From Gp13-AA77 sp035578005 (GTDB taxonomy: Bacteria > Acidobacteriota > Terriglobia > UBA7540): a stretch of 27,881 nucleotides of DNA. The notes under the pieces were generated by a model. That model was given only the letters and a program-made list of their open reading frames with translations. It was not told where the DNA came from and searched no databases. Within the stretch, counting starts at the first letter, position 1. Each line of letters opens with the position of its first letter. The stretch is from NCBI GenBank assembly GCA_035578005.1, contig DATJYK010000035.1, forward strand, positions 1-27,881, in the 5' to 3' direction. This document shows positions 6,862 to 14,578 of this stretch, piece after piece. The position numbers were made by a program, and so were the translations under genes.

Positions 6862-7914
6862 ATGCGAGATCGAATCGACCTCGAACGACGGCAATCTGAA
6901 GTGCTGGTGAGCGTGATCCGCCGGTACGTCGCTACGGGTGTGCCCGTAGGCTCAAAGGCAGTGGCTGAAGACTTGAACGAGCCGGTGAGTTCGGCCACGG
7001 TGCGGAATACGATGGCCGAACTGGAATCCGCCGGCTACCTCGAGCAGCCCCACGTTTCAGCGGGACGCATCCCTACCGAGAAGGCCTACCGCTTTTACGT
7101 GGACCGCGTTGCGGGCGCCTATTCCCTTCAACCGGAGACGGCTCGCTACATTCAGCAGGCTTTGGGAGGCGAATCCGTTGCGCCCGAGGAGTTGATGACC
7201 CGGACTTCGCAGGTGCTATCGGAGCTTTCGCACAATGTCGGACTGGTGCTGGCGCCGGCCAGCAGCGAAAAGCTTCTGGAGCACGTCAAATTTGTGGCCC
7301 TGCCGGACCGGCGCGTGCTGGTGGTGATTGTGTCCCGGCCCGACGTTGTGGAGAACCGGGTCATCCGGCTTGAGGAAGAGATCTCCCAAAGCGAACTGGA
7401 CCGGGCTGCGGACTACCTGAATAGCGAATTTCGAGGGTGGTCGCTGCGGACCATCCGGCTGCAGATTTTCAAGCGTCTGGAGGAGATGAAAGCCACTTGC
7501 GAAACCTTGCTGACTCGCGTGGCTCATCTGTTTCTTGAAGGTGCCATCGGTCAACAGCAGACGGGGCCGCTTTTCCTGGAGGGCACGGCCAAAATCCTCG
7601 GTCAACCTGAGTTTGTAGACGCCCACCGCGTTCGAGAACTGCTCGACACCTTCGAACAGAAGGCCAGGCTGATTCAGATTCTGACCGCGTGCCTCGAATC
7701 ATCCCCCCGCTCAGGCGCAACCATCCTGATTGGGCGCGAGAATCCTGCGGCCGAAATGCGCCAGTTTACCTTGATTGTGGCGCCGTTTTCTTATCGTAAC
7801 CAAACGGTGGGGGCCCTGGGCGTGGTGGGCCCGACGCGCATGGAGTACGACCGCGCCATCCAGGCGGTGGAATACATCGCCCATTTAACGACGAAAATTC
7901 TGAGCATCGCCTGA
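6862..7914 (+). CDS. hrcA: Heat-inducible transcription repressor HrcA
   Basis: A 350-residue protein of normal family length. The N-terminal winged helix (about residues 1-75) is typical: LERRQSEVLVSVIRRYVATG, VGSKAVAEDL, SSATVRNTMAELESAGYLEQ and HVSAGRIPTEKAYRFYVD. The rest matches the GAF-like and dimerisation regions, ending in MRQFTLIVAPFSYRNQTVGA and LGVVGPTRMEYDRAI. HrcA normally binds CIRCE operators before chaperone operons and needs GroEL to stay active. Here it is the first gene of a hrcA-grpE-dnaJ series with a strong promoter directly upstream, yet no CIRCE is visible, so its own promoter may not be a target. The ATG at 6862 is the natural family start; the ribosome site (GAGCAGG) is weak. 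Confidence 0.97.
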   Translation: MRDRIDLERRQSEVLVSVIRRYVATGVPVGSKAVAEDLNEPVSSATVRNTMAELESAGYLEQPHVSAGRIPTEKAYRFYVDRVAGAYSLQPETARYIQQALGGESVAPEELMTRTSQVLSELSHNVGLVLAPASSEKLLEHVKFVALPDRRVLVVIVSRPDVVENRVIRLEEEISQSELDRAADYLNSEFRGWSLRTIRLQIFKRLEEMKATCETLLTRVAHLFLEGAIGQQQTGPLFLEGTAKILGQPEFVDAHRVRELLDTFEQKARLIQILTACLESSPRSGATILIGRENPAAEMRQFTLIVAPFSYRNQTVGALGVVGPTRMEYDRAIQAVEYIAHLTTKILSIA

Positions 7915-8134
7915 ACGATGCCGGTTGCGCGAACCTGCTCGGCAGACGCGTGATGGCCGCACCGGGGACGGGCACGAAGCATCTAATAAGGCCAGGTGAG
8001 TCTCACCCGAGAGGTACCTAACCGCATTTGAACGAGGGATTCCTGGGGCCACCTTGCAGTCCAGTGCACAGGAGGGATTGTCATCATTCCTTCCGCGGGC
8101 GCCCGATGTACAATAGAATTTTGAGGTTTGCGCA

Positions 8135-8770
8135 ATGAGCGAACAGGACACCAGGAACGAGCCGGCCGCCGCGGCCGCGGGCTCTAACGGTCAGGCTGCA
8201 GTCGAGACGGCGCCGAGCGAATCCGCCAATTTGCCCGAGGATCTGGCAGGCGCCTATCGCCGGCTTCTGGCTGAGAAACAGGATCTCTACGATCGCCTGC
8301 TGCGCAAGCAGGCGGAGCTTGACAACTTTCGCAAGCGCACCGAGCGCGAAAAAGAAGAATTCTCGAAGCACGCCACGGCGGATTTAATTCGCTCGCTGTT
8401 GCCTGCCCTTGACAGTTTCGAGCGCGCCCTCAAACATCGCGACCCCAAGATTCCGCAGGAGTATTACAAGGGGATCGAGCTCATCCATCGCGACGTGCTT
8501 GACATTCTGGTTCGCGCGGGTCTCGATCCACTTGACACCAAGGGTAAGCTTTTTGATCCCCACCTTCACCAGGCCGTCGAAAGCGTGGAGTCTGACAAGC
8601 ATCGCGATCAGGAGATCGTGGAAGAGCTTCAGCGAGGGTACAAGCTTAGGCACCGCTTGCTTCGTCCCGCTGTGGTGAAGGTCGCGGTTGCGCCCAAGTC
8701 TGCGACCGATGGCCAAGCAGAAGGCCACGCGAAGAAGTCCAGGGCTTCGGAAGGGGCGGAACAGGGTTAG
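8135..8770 (+). CDS. grpE: Nucleotide exchange factor GrpE
   Basis: A 211-residue protein. A low-complexity acidic N-terminus (about 1-45) is followed by the long coiled coil (LLAEKQDLYDRLLRKQAELD, NFRKRTEREKEEF), then the four-helix part SLLPALDSFERALKH and the beta-wing part with GKLFDPHLHQAVESV and VEELQRGYKLRHRLLRPAVV. GrpE releases ADP from DnaK and acts as a thermosensor. The ATG at 8135 has GAGG eight bases upstream. The 220-nt gap after hrcA is longer than usual in an operon; a TACAAT at 8109-8114 might be part of a separate promoter, but no well-spaced -35 box goes with it. The partner dnaK is not in this window. Confidence 0.97.
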   Translation: MSEQDTRNEPAAAAAGSNGQAAVETAPSESANLPEDLAGAYRRLLAEKQDLYDRLLRKQAELDNFRKRTEREKEEFSKHATADLIRSLLPALDSFERALKHRDPKIPQEYYKGIELIHRDVLDILVRAGLDPLDTKGKLFDPHLHQAVESVESDKHRDQEIVEELQRGYKLRHRLLRPAVVKVAVAPKSATDGQAEGHAKKSRASEGAEQG

Positions 8771-8909
8771 GAGCACGCGGGGCTTGACGGTCCCGGCGAA
8801 CAGCTTTACTTCCACTCGCACACGAGACAGAAGAGATTTGAAGATGGCGAAACTCAGAGCCGTCACCTCTTCGCTTGAACTTGACGTTTCTTAGAACTAG
8901 CCATTCAGA

Positions 8910-10034
8910 ATGAGCCAGAAGCGCGATTACTACGAAGTGTTGGGCGTTGAGCGAAACGCCTCCGACGGCGAACTGAAGAGCGCCTACCGCAAGCTCGCCT
9001 TGCAGTACCATCCCGACCGCAATCCCGGAAATCACGACGAGGCCACCGAAAAGTTCAAGGAAATCACGGAGGCTTACGGCGTGCTCGCGGACTCGCAGAA
9101 GCGCGCGGCCTACGACCGTTACGGGCATGCCGCAGTTACGGGCGCCGCGACGCAGGGCTGGCCGGATGTTTCCTCCACCATCTTTACGGATTTTGAGGAC
9201 CTGTTTGGCGAATTCTTCGGCGGTGTGTTCGGCCGCCAGCGCGGGCCGAGAACGCGCGCCCAGCGTGGTGCTGACCTGCGCTACGAAATGGAAATCTCTT
9301 TCGAAGAGGCGGCCAAGGGACTGGAAACCAAGATCAAGATTCCTCGCTGGGAGAGTTGCTCGGAGTGTGGCGGCCGGGGCGCGAAGAAGGGCAGCTCACC
9401 CGCAGTCTGTACGGTGTGCGGCGGACGCGGCCAGCTTCGGCACCAGCAGGGGCTCTTCACCGTCAGCCGGACCTGCCCGGAATGTCAGGGCATCGGCCAT
9501 GTGATTCGCGAGGCATGCCCGGCTTGTCAAGGTGACGGCCGCACGCGGCAGGAAAAAGTGCTGGGTATTAAAATCCCGGCTGGTGTGGAAGACGGCATGA
9601 AGCTGCGGGTAAGCGGCGAGGGCGAGGGCGGCGGCTTTGGCGGGCCGGCCGGAGACCTTTACGTGGTGCTTCGGGTGCGCGAGCATGCGTTCTTCGAGCG
9701 CGAAGGAAGCGACCTGCATGTCACGATTCCCATATCGGTTGCGCAGGCCGGCCTGGGAACCGACATCAAGGTGCCCACGCTCGATGGCCTGGAGCGGCTT
9801 CATATCCCGGAGGGCACGCAGCCGGGCGCAGTCTTTAGGCTGCGCGGGCTTGGCATCCCGCGCGTTGAGGAGCGCGGCCGCGGGGACCTCTACGTGCACG
9901 TTCAGGTTGTGATCCCCAGCCAGATCTCGCGGGAACAACGGCGCCTGTTGGAATCGCTGGCCGCTACGACGCGCGTTGAGAACAAGCCGGTGACGCATCG
10001 CGCTGCTGCCCGCGAAAAGAGCGGATTCGCGTAG
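8910..10034 (+). CDS. dnaJ: Chaperone protein DnaJ (type I)
   Basis: A 374-residue Hsp40 co-chaperone that stimulates the DnaK ATPase and delivers substrates. The J domain (about 5-70) carries the catalytic HPD at residues 34-36 in LALQYHPDRNPG. A short G/F-rich segment (DLFGEFFGGVFGRQRG) follows, then the zinc-finger domain with all four CxxCxGxG motifs: CSECGGRG, CTVCGGRG, CPECQGIG and CPACQGDG. The C-terminal substrate-binding region includes GDLYVVLRVREHAFFEREG, DLHVTIPISVAQAGLG and RGDLYVHVQVVIP. The set is complete, so this is a full class A DnaJ. A gap of 139 nt separates it from grpE, where dnaK often lies in other bacteria. Confidence 0.97.
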   Translation: MSQKRDYYEVLGVERNASDGELKSAYRKLALQYHPDRNPGNHDEATEKFKEITEAYGVLADSQKRAAYDRYGHAAVTGAATQGWPDVSSTIFTDFEDLFGEFFGGVFGRQRGPRTRAQRGADLRYEMEISFEEAAKGLETKIKIPRWESCSECGGRGAKKGSSPAVCTVCGGRGQLRHQQGLFTVSRTCPECQGIGHVIREACPACQGDGRTRQEKVLGIKIPAGVEDGMKLRVSGEGEGGGFGGPAGDLYVVLRVREHAFFEREGSDLHVTIPISVAQAGLGTDIKVPTLDGLERLHIPEGTQPGAVFRLRGLGIPRVEERGRGDLYVHVQVVIPSQISREQRRLLESLAATTRVENKPVTHRAAAREKSGFA

Positions 10035-10142
10035 CAGCACTGGCGTTCGACAAGGGCTGGACGCGAATAGCCTGCCCCTTTTGAGCGTGACGACCTGTCG
10101 CGTATTGCGTCTTATCCATAGAGGAGTGAAGCGCGCCAAGGT

Positions 10143-10715
10143 ATGGGAGAAGCTCCTTCGTCATCCCAACAAGCCAGTCCAGAGTTCACCGGTCCACGCC
10201 GCAGCTTTTTTGAGGCCCGGTACTGGCTGCGCGACCTGATCCTCTCCCTGCTGCTGGCCTTCGTCGTCATCGTCTTCCTCTATCAGCCGGTGCAGGTGGA
10301 AGGTACCAGCATGATGCCGCGCCTTTACGATCACGAGCGCATCTTCATCAACAAGTTTGTTTATCGCTTTGAATCCATCCATCGCGGCGACATCGTGGTG
10401 TTTCACTACCCCCTCGACCCTTCGAAGTCATACATCAAGAGGGTGATTGGGCTGCCGGGCGAGTGGGTGAGCATCCACGAAGGTACGGTGGAGATCAACG
10501 GCAAGGCCCTCGCCGAGCACTACGTTCCGCCGACCTATCTTGACCACGACAGCTACCCGCCCGTTCACGTCGAGCCTGATCACTACTACGTGCTGGGCGA
10601 TCATCGCGAGTCGTCAAACGACAGTCGCGTGTGGGGAACGGTCGACCGCAGCTTCATTTATGGCAAAGCGGCCTTTGTTTACTGGCCTCTCGACCAGTTG
10701 GGAGCGGTGCGGTAA
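10143..10715 (+). CDS. lepB: Signal peptidase I
   Basis: A 190-residue membrane-anchored serine protease that cleaves signal peptides from exported proteins. One N-terminal membrane segment (about 31-47, LILSLLLAFVVIVFLYQPV) precedes the catalytic domain. The nucleophile Ser56 lies in VEGTSMMPRL and the general base Lys99 in YIKRVIGLPGE. The later boxes VLGDHRESSNDSRVWG and YGKAAFVYWPL are also typical. The length fits the single-anchor type. It follows dnaJ after 108 nt on the same strand; the preceding GAGGAG at about 10122 is far from the ATG, so the ribosome site is poor or the start could differ by a few codons. Confidence 0.95.
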   Translation: MGEAPSSSQQASPEFTGPRRSFFEARYWLRDLILSLLLAFVVIVFLYQPVQVEGTSMMPRLYDHERIFINKFVYRFESIHRGDIVVFHYPLDPSKSYIKRVIGLPGEWVSIHEGTVEINGKALAEHYVPPTYLDHDSYPPVHVEPDHYYVLGDHRESSNDSRVWGTVDRSFIYGKAAFVYWPLDQLGAVR

Positions 10716-10731
10716 AATAGTTGTTCGTCGG

Positions 10732-10830
10732 TCAGTCTCTCAGCCCCTTTTAGTCCGGTTTTTTCTGCTCAGCGCGTCGGAGCGTCTGATCGCGCCGACC
10801 ACTGAAGACTGATAGACTGAAAGACTGACT
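10732..10830. repeat. Facing heptad-like tracts upstream of carA
   Basis: TCAG cores at 10732 and 10740 on the left face ACTGA cores at 10801, 10808, 10816 and 10824 on the right (spacing seven or eight). The two sides are reverse complements in word type, around a centre of about 55 nt. The right tract ends about 20 nt before the carA start, next to its ribosome site GGAGCGAG. Confidence 0.55.
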
Positions 10831-10848
10831 ACAGCGGAGCGAGATTCC

Positions 10849-11976
10849 ATGGACGCAATCCTTGCGCTTGAAGACGGCCGCATCTTCCACGGACGCGGCG
10901 GCGGTGCTCCCGGCGAGCGTTGCGGCGAGGTGGTGTTTAACACCTCGCTGACGGGCTATCAGGAAATCCTCACCGATCCTTCTTACGCCGGCCAGATCGT
11001 CATCCTCACTTATCCGCACATCGGCAACTACGGCACCAACAGCCTCGATAGCGAATCCGTGCGGCCGTACGCCGAAGGCCTGGTGGTGCGCGAGCTATCC
11101 CAACTTGCCAGCAACTGGCGGTCGACGGAAGCCACCTCGCAGTTCCTGGCCGGATTTGGCGTGCCGGTGATCTCGGAAATCGATACACGCGCTCTCGTGC
11201 GCCACTTGCGCGTGCACGGAGCCATGCGCGGCATCATTTCCACGGTCGACCGCGACGAGACGAGCTTGGTGGCGAAGGCCAAGGCATCACCCAGCATGGT
11301 CGGGCTCGATCTCGCGAGCCGCGTCACCACCCCGGCGCGGTATGAGTGGACCCAGCCTTCTGCTCCAATATGGGATTCTGACGCGCGAACCCCGAACCCC
11401 GAACCCCGCTTTCACGTCGTCGCTTACGACTACGGCATCAAGCACAATATCTTGCGGCGTTTGGTCGATATCGGCGCTCGCGTCACGGTGGTGCCCGCGG
11501 CAACCTCAGCGAGTGACGTGCTTGACCTGAAGCCGGACGGCGTGTTCCTCTCGAACGGCCCCGGCGACCCCGAGCCGGTGGAGTACGCCGCGCGCTCCGT
11601 GCGCGAACTGGCCGGGCGGGTGCCGGTGTTCGGCATCTGCCTGGGCCACCAGATTGTGGGCCTCGCCCTCGGCGGCCGCACCTATAAGCTCAAGTTTGGC
11701 CATCACGGCGGAAATCACCCCGTAATGAACATCGAGACTAAGAAAGTGGAGATAACCGCCCAGAATCATGGGTTTGCCGTCGATCCCGACTCTCTGAAAG
11801 CCAGCGAGGTTGTGTTGACCCACATGAACCTGAATGACCAGACGCTGGAGGGCTTGCGGCACCGTTCGCTGCCCCTGTTCAGCGTCCAGTATCACCCCGA
11901 AGCCTCGCCGGGTCCGCACGATGCAGCCTATTTGTTCGAGCAGTTCGCGAAGATGATGGAGGAAAATCGCGAATAG
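10849..11976 (+). CDS. carA: Carbamoyl phosphate synthase small (glutaminase) subunit
   Basis: A 375-residue class I glutamine amidotransferase that supplies ammonia to CarB for arginine and pyrimidine synthesis. The N-terminal domain has VVFNTSLTGYQEILTDPSY and ILTYPHIGNYG. The amidotransferase domain carries the nucleophile Cys264 in VFGICLGHQIVGLALGG and the His/Glu pair in SVQYHPEASPGPHD. Between the two domains is a short linker in which three copies of GAACCCC (11387-11407) encode RTPNPEPR, a heptad repeat like those in nearby spacers. A good ribosome site precedes the ATG. carB normally follows directly; here it starts 4.1 kb further on, after an accessory island. Confidence 0.97.
   Translation: MDAILALEDGRIFHGRGGGAPGERCGEVVFNTSLTGYQEILTDPSYAGQIVILTYPHIGNYGTNSLDSESVRPYAEGLVVRELSQLASNWRSTEATSQFLAGFGVPVISEIDTRALVRHLRVHGAMRGIISTVDRDETSLVAKAKASPSMVGLDLASRVTTPARYEWTQPSAPIWDSDARTPNPEPRFHVVAYDYGIKHNILRRLVDIGARVTVVPAATSASDVLDLKPDGVFLSNGPGDPEPVEYAARSVRELAGRVPVFGICLGHQIVGLALGGRTYKLKFGHHGGNHPVMNIETKKVEITAQNHGFAVDPDSLKASEVVLTHMNLNDQTLEGLRHRSLPLFSVQYHPEASPGPHDAAYLFEQFAKMMEENRE
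11387..11407 (+). repeat. Three tandem GAACCCC heptamers inside carA
   Basis: GAACCCC occurs at 11387, 11394 and 11401 without interruption. It is a multiple of three in total and lies in the interdomain linker of carA, so the frame is kept and catalytic residues are untouched. Confidence 0.75.
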
Positions 11977-12270
11977 CCATCAGCTTTCAGCAATCAGCCG
12001 ACAGCGGTCAGCGACGGCTGTGGGACCGTGACTGAAGACTGAAGTCTGAAAGCTGGGGGTTGGGGGCTGAATGCTGACTGCCGGCCCGGTCGCCGGAGGC
12101 TGGGAATGATGTGTCGAAATCGAGGAACGAAGCCACTATCTGGTTTAGAATCAGTGAGGACTTCGGATGCATGTCGTGACTCGGCTCTCAGTCGTCAGTC
12201 AGCTATCGGCCACAGGGCTCAAGTCGACTGAAGGCTGACTGCTGAGGGCTGAAAGCTGAAGGCGGCAAGC
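11977..12270. repeat. Two sets of facing heptad tracts between carA and the uma2 gene
   Basis: This gap holds two heptad sets and nothing gene-like. Set 1: (T/A)CAGC at 11980, 11987, 11994, 12001 and 12008, all seven bases apart, faces ACTGAAG (12031, 12038), TCTGAAA (12045), GCTGGGG (12052), GTTGGGG (12059), GCTGAAT (12066) and GCTGACT (12073). CAGCTTTCAG at 11981-11990 is the exact reverse complement of 12046-12055. Set 2: TCAGT at 12188 and 12195 faces CTGA at 12228, 12235, 12242, 12249 and 12256, again spaced by exactly seven. Set 1 begins directly after the carA stop codon and set 2 ends about 25 nt before the next gene. Confidence 0.8.
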
Positions 12271-12293
12271 TCTAGATTTGTTGAGAGGACGTG

Positions 12294-12839
12294 ATGGCGA
12301 CCAAGACAGCGTTGACGTGGGAAGATTTTCTGGCGGCTGGCAAAGAAGGACAATCCTGGGAGTATGTCGACGGGGAGGTTAAGTTCATGTCGCCGCACAT
12401 GGGAGGTGGCCATTACCAGGCAGTTATGAAGATCTGCTTGGAGGCCAATGATTACGCAAGCCGACACGCAGAATGGCTTAGCGTTCACACAGATGTAGCC
12501 TTCACGATGACATCGGGGAGCTTGCGCTGTCCCGACTGGGCGCTGGTGCGGCGCGACCGCTTCGGCGAAGGCGGAATTCCAGAAGGGCCGATGCCGTTTC
12601 CACCCGATGTTGCTTTCGAGGTGATCTCGCCGAGCGACAAGTGGTCAGACATTCAGAGCAAGCGCCGCGAATACCGGTCGGACGGAGTCATTCAAGTGTG
12701 GGTTGATCTGCAGGAACGCACGGTTGAGGTGATAAGCCCAAAGCACGGCGTGAGCACATTCGCCGAGGGCGAGACGGTTACGATTGGCGAGTTGCCCGGA
12801 TTCGAACTGAATCTGTTTCCGCCCGTCGTGCGGAGTTGA
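12294..12839 (+). CDS. Uma2-family (DUF820) putative endonuclease
   Basis: A 181-residue protein of the Uma2/DUF820 family, whose members have a PD-(D/E)XK nuclease-like fold but no established role. Recognisable parts are TWEDFLAAG, WEYVDGEVKFMSP, LRCPDWALVRRDRF, FPPDVAFEVISPSDKWSD and YRSDGVIQVWVDLQERTVEV. The acidic/lysine pattern of the fold (PDVAFEVISPSDK) is present, so it could be active. The ATG at 12294 is preferred to the GTG three bases upstream because AGAGGA lies at a workable distance. It overlaps nothing and is followed after 7 nt by the nucleotidyltransferase gene, suggesting one transcript. Confidence 0.85.
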   Translation: MATKTALTWEDFLAAGKEGQSWEYVDGEVKFMSPHMGGGHYQAVMKICLEANDYASRHAEWLSVHTDVAFTMTSGSLRCPDWALVRRDRFGEGGIPEGPMPFPPDVAFEVISPSDKWSDIQSKRREYRSDGVIQVWVDLQERTVEVISPKHGVSTFAEGETVTIGELPGFELNLFPPVVRS

Positions 12840-12846
12840 GGTTGGA

Positions 12847-13455
12847 ATGGGTTTCGTGGAGTTTCCGGAGGAAGCAGCTCACAAAGGCGAGGTTGTCAAT
12901 CTGGTGTTCGAAGAGCGTCTCTTCAATTTGGTTGGCATCCTGCAAAAAATTGCGGAGCCGTTTGCGGCCGCTGGCATCCCTTACGAGGTCGTCGGCGGGC
13001 TTGCGGTTCTAATACACGTGGAAGAGGCTGACCCGGCGCATTCTGTCTTGACGCGGGATGTGGACATTCTGATCAGCCGGTCCGATTTCGACCGCGCTGT
13101 CGCTGCCGCGGAGTCTCAAGGCTTTCGGTTTCGGCACGTAGCGGGCGTGGATATGTTCTTATACGGCGACAAGGCCGTCAACGCAATTCACCTATTGTTT
13201 GCAGGTGAGAAGGTCAAGGCCGCTCAAACCACTGCTCATCCGTTAGTGGCGCCCGAGCGCAAGACGATCCAAGGGCAGCAGGTTCCCGTGATTCCTGTAG
13301 CCGATCTTGTGCGAATGAAGCTGAGCGCGAATCGCGACAAGGACCGTGTTCACCTGCGCAGCCTCGACGCCGCCGGCCTGATTACGCCTGAAATCGAGCG
13401 CGGCCTGTCGGAGCAACTGCAAGCGAGACTCCGTCAGGTGCGGGAAACGGAATAG
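12847..13455 (+). CDS. Nucleotidyltransferase-fold protein (AbiEii/DUF6036-like)
   Basis: A 202-residue protein with a minimal nucleotidyltransferase core: YEVVGGLAVLIHV followed by LTRDVDILISRSDFDRAV, giving the GG and D-x-D pattern of the polymerase-beta superfamily. The later segment VIPVADLVRMKLSANRDKDR then VHLRSLDAAGLI matches the K-L-x-x-x-R-x-K-D helix of AbiEii/MenT-like and DUF6036 proteins. Some relatives are toxins that modify tRNA or other targets, others are uncharacterised. It starts 7 nt after the Uma2-family gene and ends 41 nt before an antitoxin-like gene, so it may belong to a small defence or toxin-antitoxin cluster. Which partner, if any, controls it is unknown. Confidence 0.75.
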   Translation: MGFVEFPEEAAHKGEVVNLVFEERLFNLVGILQKIAEPFAAAGIPYEVVGGLAVLIHVEEADPAHSVLTRDVDILISRSDFDRAVAAAESQGFRFRHVAGVDMFLYGDKAVNAIHLLFAGEKVKAAQTTAHPLVAPERKTIQGQQVPVIPVADLVRMKLSANRDKDRVHLRSLDAAGLITPEIERGLSEQLQARLRQVRETE

Positions 13456-13496
13456 CAACACGTCAGTGTCAACGTGACCATCGCTCAGAGGACACG

Positions 13497-13712
13497 ATGT
13501 CCGAACACCGAGATCAGGCAGAGCAACGCCAACCTGAGTCGATCCGCCGAGGATTTGCCGAGATAGAAGCCGGGCATCACATCCCCCACGAGGCGGTGAA
13601 GGCGTGGCTGCTGTCGCTGGGCTCGGACAATGAACTGCTGGCGCCTCAATGTGCTTGCGGCGGGTCTCATGATGAACGCGGTCAGTGGGCTTCAGGCGCT
13701 AAAGCGCCTTGA
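13497..13712 (+). CDS. Orphan antitoxin-like protein ending inside a REP hairpin
   Basis: A 71-residue protein. SIRRGFAEIEAGHHIPHEAV then KAWLLSLGSDNELLAPQC resembles small type II antitoxins in which a G-(L/F)-x-(E/D)-x-x-x-G-x-x-x-PHE-x-V segment is followed by W-x-x-S-W/L-G-x-(D/E)NE. An AGAGGA ribosome site precedes the ATG. No toxin follows; instead the last residues, WASGAKAP, and the stop codon are encoded by a REP palindrome (13695-13708). The natural C-terminus and the toxin were probably lost when the REP element arrived. Whether it still folds or pairs with a toxin elsewhere is unknown. Confidence 0.6.
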   Translation: MSEHRDQAEQRQPESIRRGFAEIEAGHHIPHEAVKAWLLSLGSDNELLAPQCACGGSHDERGQWASGAKAP

Positions 13713-13749
13713 TTTTGTGGGCACGTCCTAGCGGCGGGGCTGACCCGCC
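13691..13749 (+). repeat. REP element: two hairpins after the orphan antitoxin
   Basis: GGCGCTAAAGCGCC (13695-13708) is a palindrome, followed by TTGATTTTG and a second stem GGCGGG (13733-13738) with CCCGCC (13744-13749). The order and the linking sequence match the elements after both transposase copies. Confidence 0.8.
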
Positions 13750-13830
13750 CTTCCCTCGCGAACCACGTCGAGGGCAACTGAAATGTCAGAAACCAGCCAG
13801 ATAACGCGAGGAGCGAGGTTGGCGTGAAAG

Positions 13831-13885
13831 GGCGGGCCTTCAGGCCCGCCGTGAAGGCGTGGAGTTGAATTGGCGCTTTAGCGCC
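13831..13885 (+). repeat. REP hairpins upstream of transposase copy 1
   Basis: GGCGGGCCT (13831-13839) pairs over 9 bp with AGGCCCGCC (13842-13850) around TC. A second palindrome GGCGCTTTAGCGCC (13872-13885) ends only seven bases before the transposase ATG, in the place where a ribosome site would be. Confidence 0.8.
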
Positions 13886-13892
13886 TGAAGCA

Positions 13893-14374
13893 ATGGCAAG
13901 ACCGAAGCATCGCGCGACGCCCGGTGGAACCTACTTCATCACGACGAACACTTGGGAGCGTCGCGCACTTTTCGTCACGCGCGAGTGGGCTGAGACCTTG
14001 GAAGCGAAAATCTTCGAGTATCGCGATAAGGGCGAATATCTGGTACATCGTTACGTCGTGATGCCCGAGCACCTTCACGTGATCTTAACTCCGAGAGCTT
14101 CGACAACCCTTGAGAGAGCAGCGCAGTTGATCAAGGGCGGGTCGTCGCACGAAATTGGCGTAAGGTTCGCAACGAAGTTGCCAGTATGGCAACCAGGATT
14201 CACGCAGCCCTGATTCGGGATGAAGCCGACTACGGTTCGCACATGCGATATGTTGACCTTAACCCTGTGAAACGTGGGCTTGCATCGCGGCCAGAGGAAT
14301 ACTCGTTCTGCTCTGCAAGTGGCAAGTATCGGCTCGATGGATGGCCTGTGGCTTCAGGCGCTGAAGCGCCTTGA
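13893..14374 (+). pseudogene. REP-associated tyrosine transposase, copy 1 (frameshifted)
   Basis: The first of two tandem copies. It begins MARPKHRATPGGTYFITTNT like the intact copy and keeps the HUH motif in VVMPEHLHVILTP, but ends early at FTQP (14213). The remainder continues in another frame (IRDEADYGSHMRYVDLNPVK) up to the TGA at 14372-14374. Comparison with copy 2 shows a loss of one base at about 14207-14211. The product would lack the C-terminal half that carries the catalytic tyrosine region, so it is probably inactive. Confidence 0.85.
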
Positions 14375-14424
14375 TTTTTGCAGCACGTTTTACGGCGGGG
14401 CTGAAGCCTGGCTGAAGCCCCGCC
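14357..14424 (+). repeat. REP element: two hairpins after transposase copy 1
   Basis: GGCGCTGAAGCGCC (14357-14370) contains the last codons and is followed at once by the stop codon of the transposase frame. Then GGCGGGGCT (14394-14402) pairs with AGCCCCGCC (14416-14424). Confidence 0.85.
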
Positions 14425-14557
14425 CTTCCCGTCGCGAACCGCGTTGGGATGGAAATGAAAAGGGTGGCCCAAAAGAAGCTGGAAGGGCGGGCCCAGTGGA
14501 AGGGCTTTGGAGTGTGGACGCGCATGAAAGGCGCCGTAAAAGGCGCAGCACCGAATT

Positions 14558-14571
14558 GGCGCTTTAGCGCC
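14558..14571 (+). repeat. REP palindrome at the start of transposase copy 2
   Basis: GGCGCTTTAGCGCC, identical to 13872-13885, ends seven bases before the ATG at 14579. It occupies the ribosome-site position and could hide the start codon in RNA. Confidence 0.8.
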
Positions 14572-14578
14572 TGAAGCA

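Noticed and set aside
8078..8114. Separate promoter for grpE (TTGTCA and TACAAT)
   Set aside because: The spacer of 25 nt is too long for a normal sigma70 promoter; no better -35 box is seen.
8688..8894. Small basic protein between grpE and dnaJ
   Set aside because: The frame begins inside grpE, has arginine-rich low-complexity content typical of a shadow frame, and shows no ribosome site.
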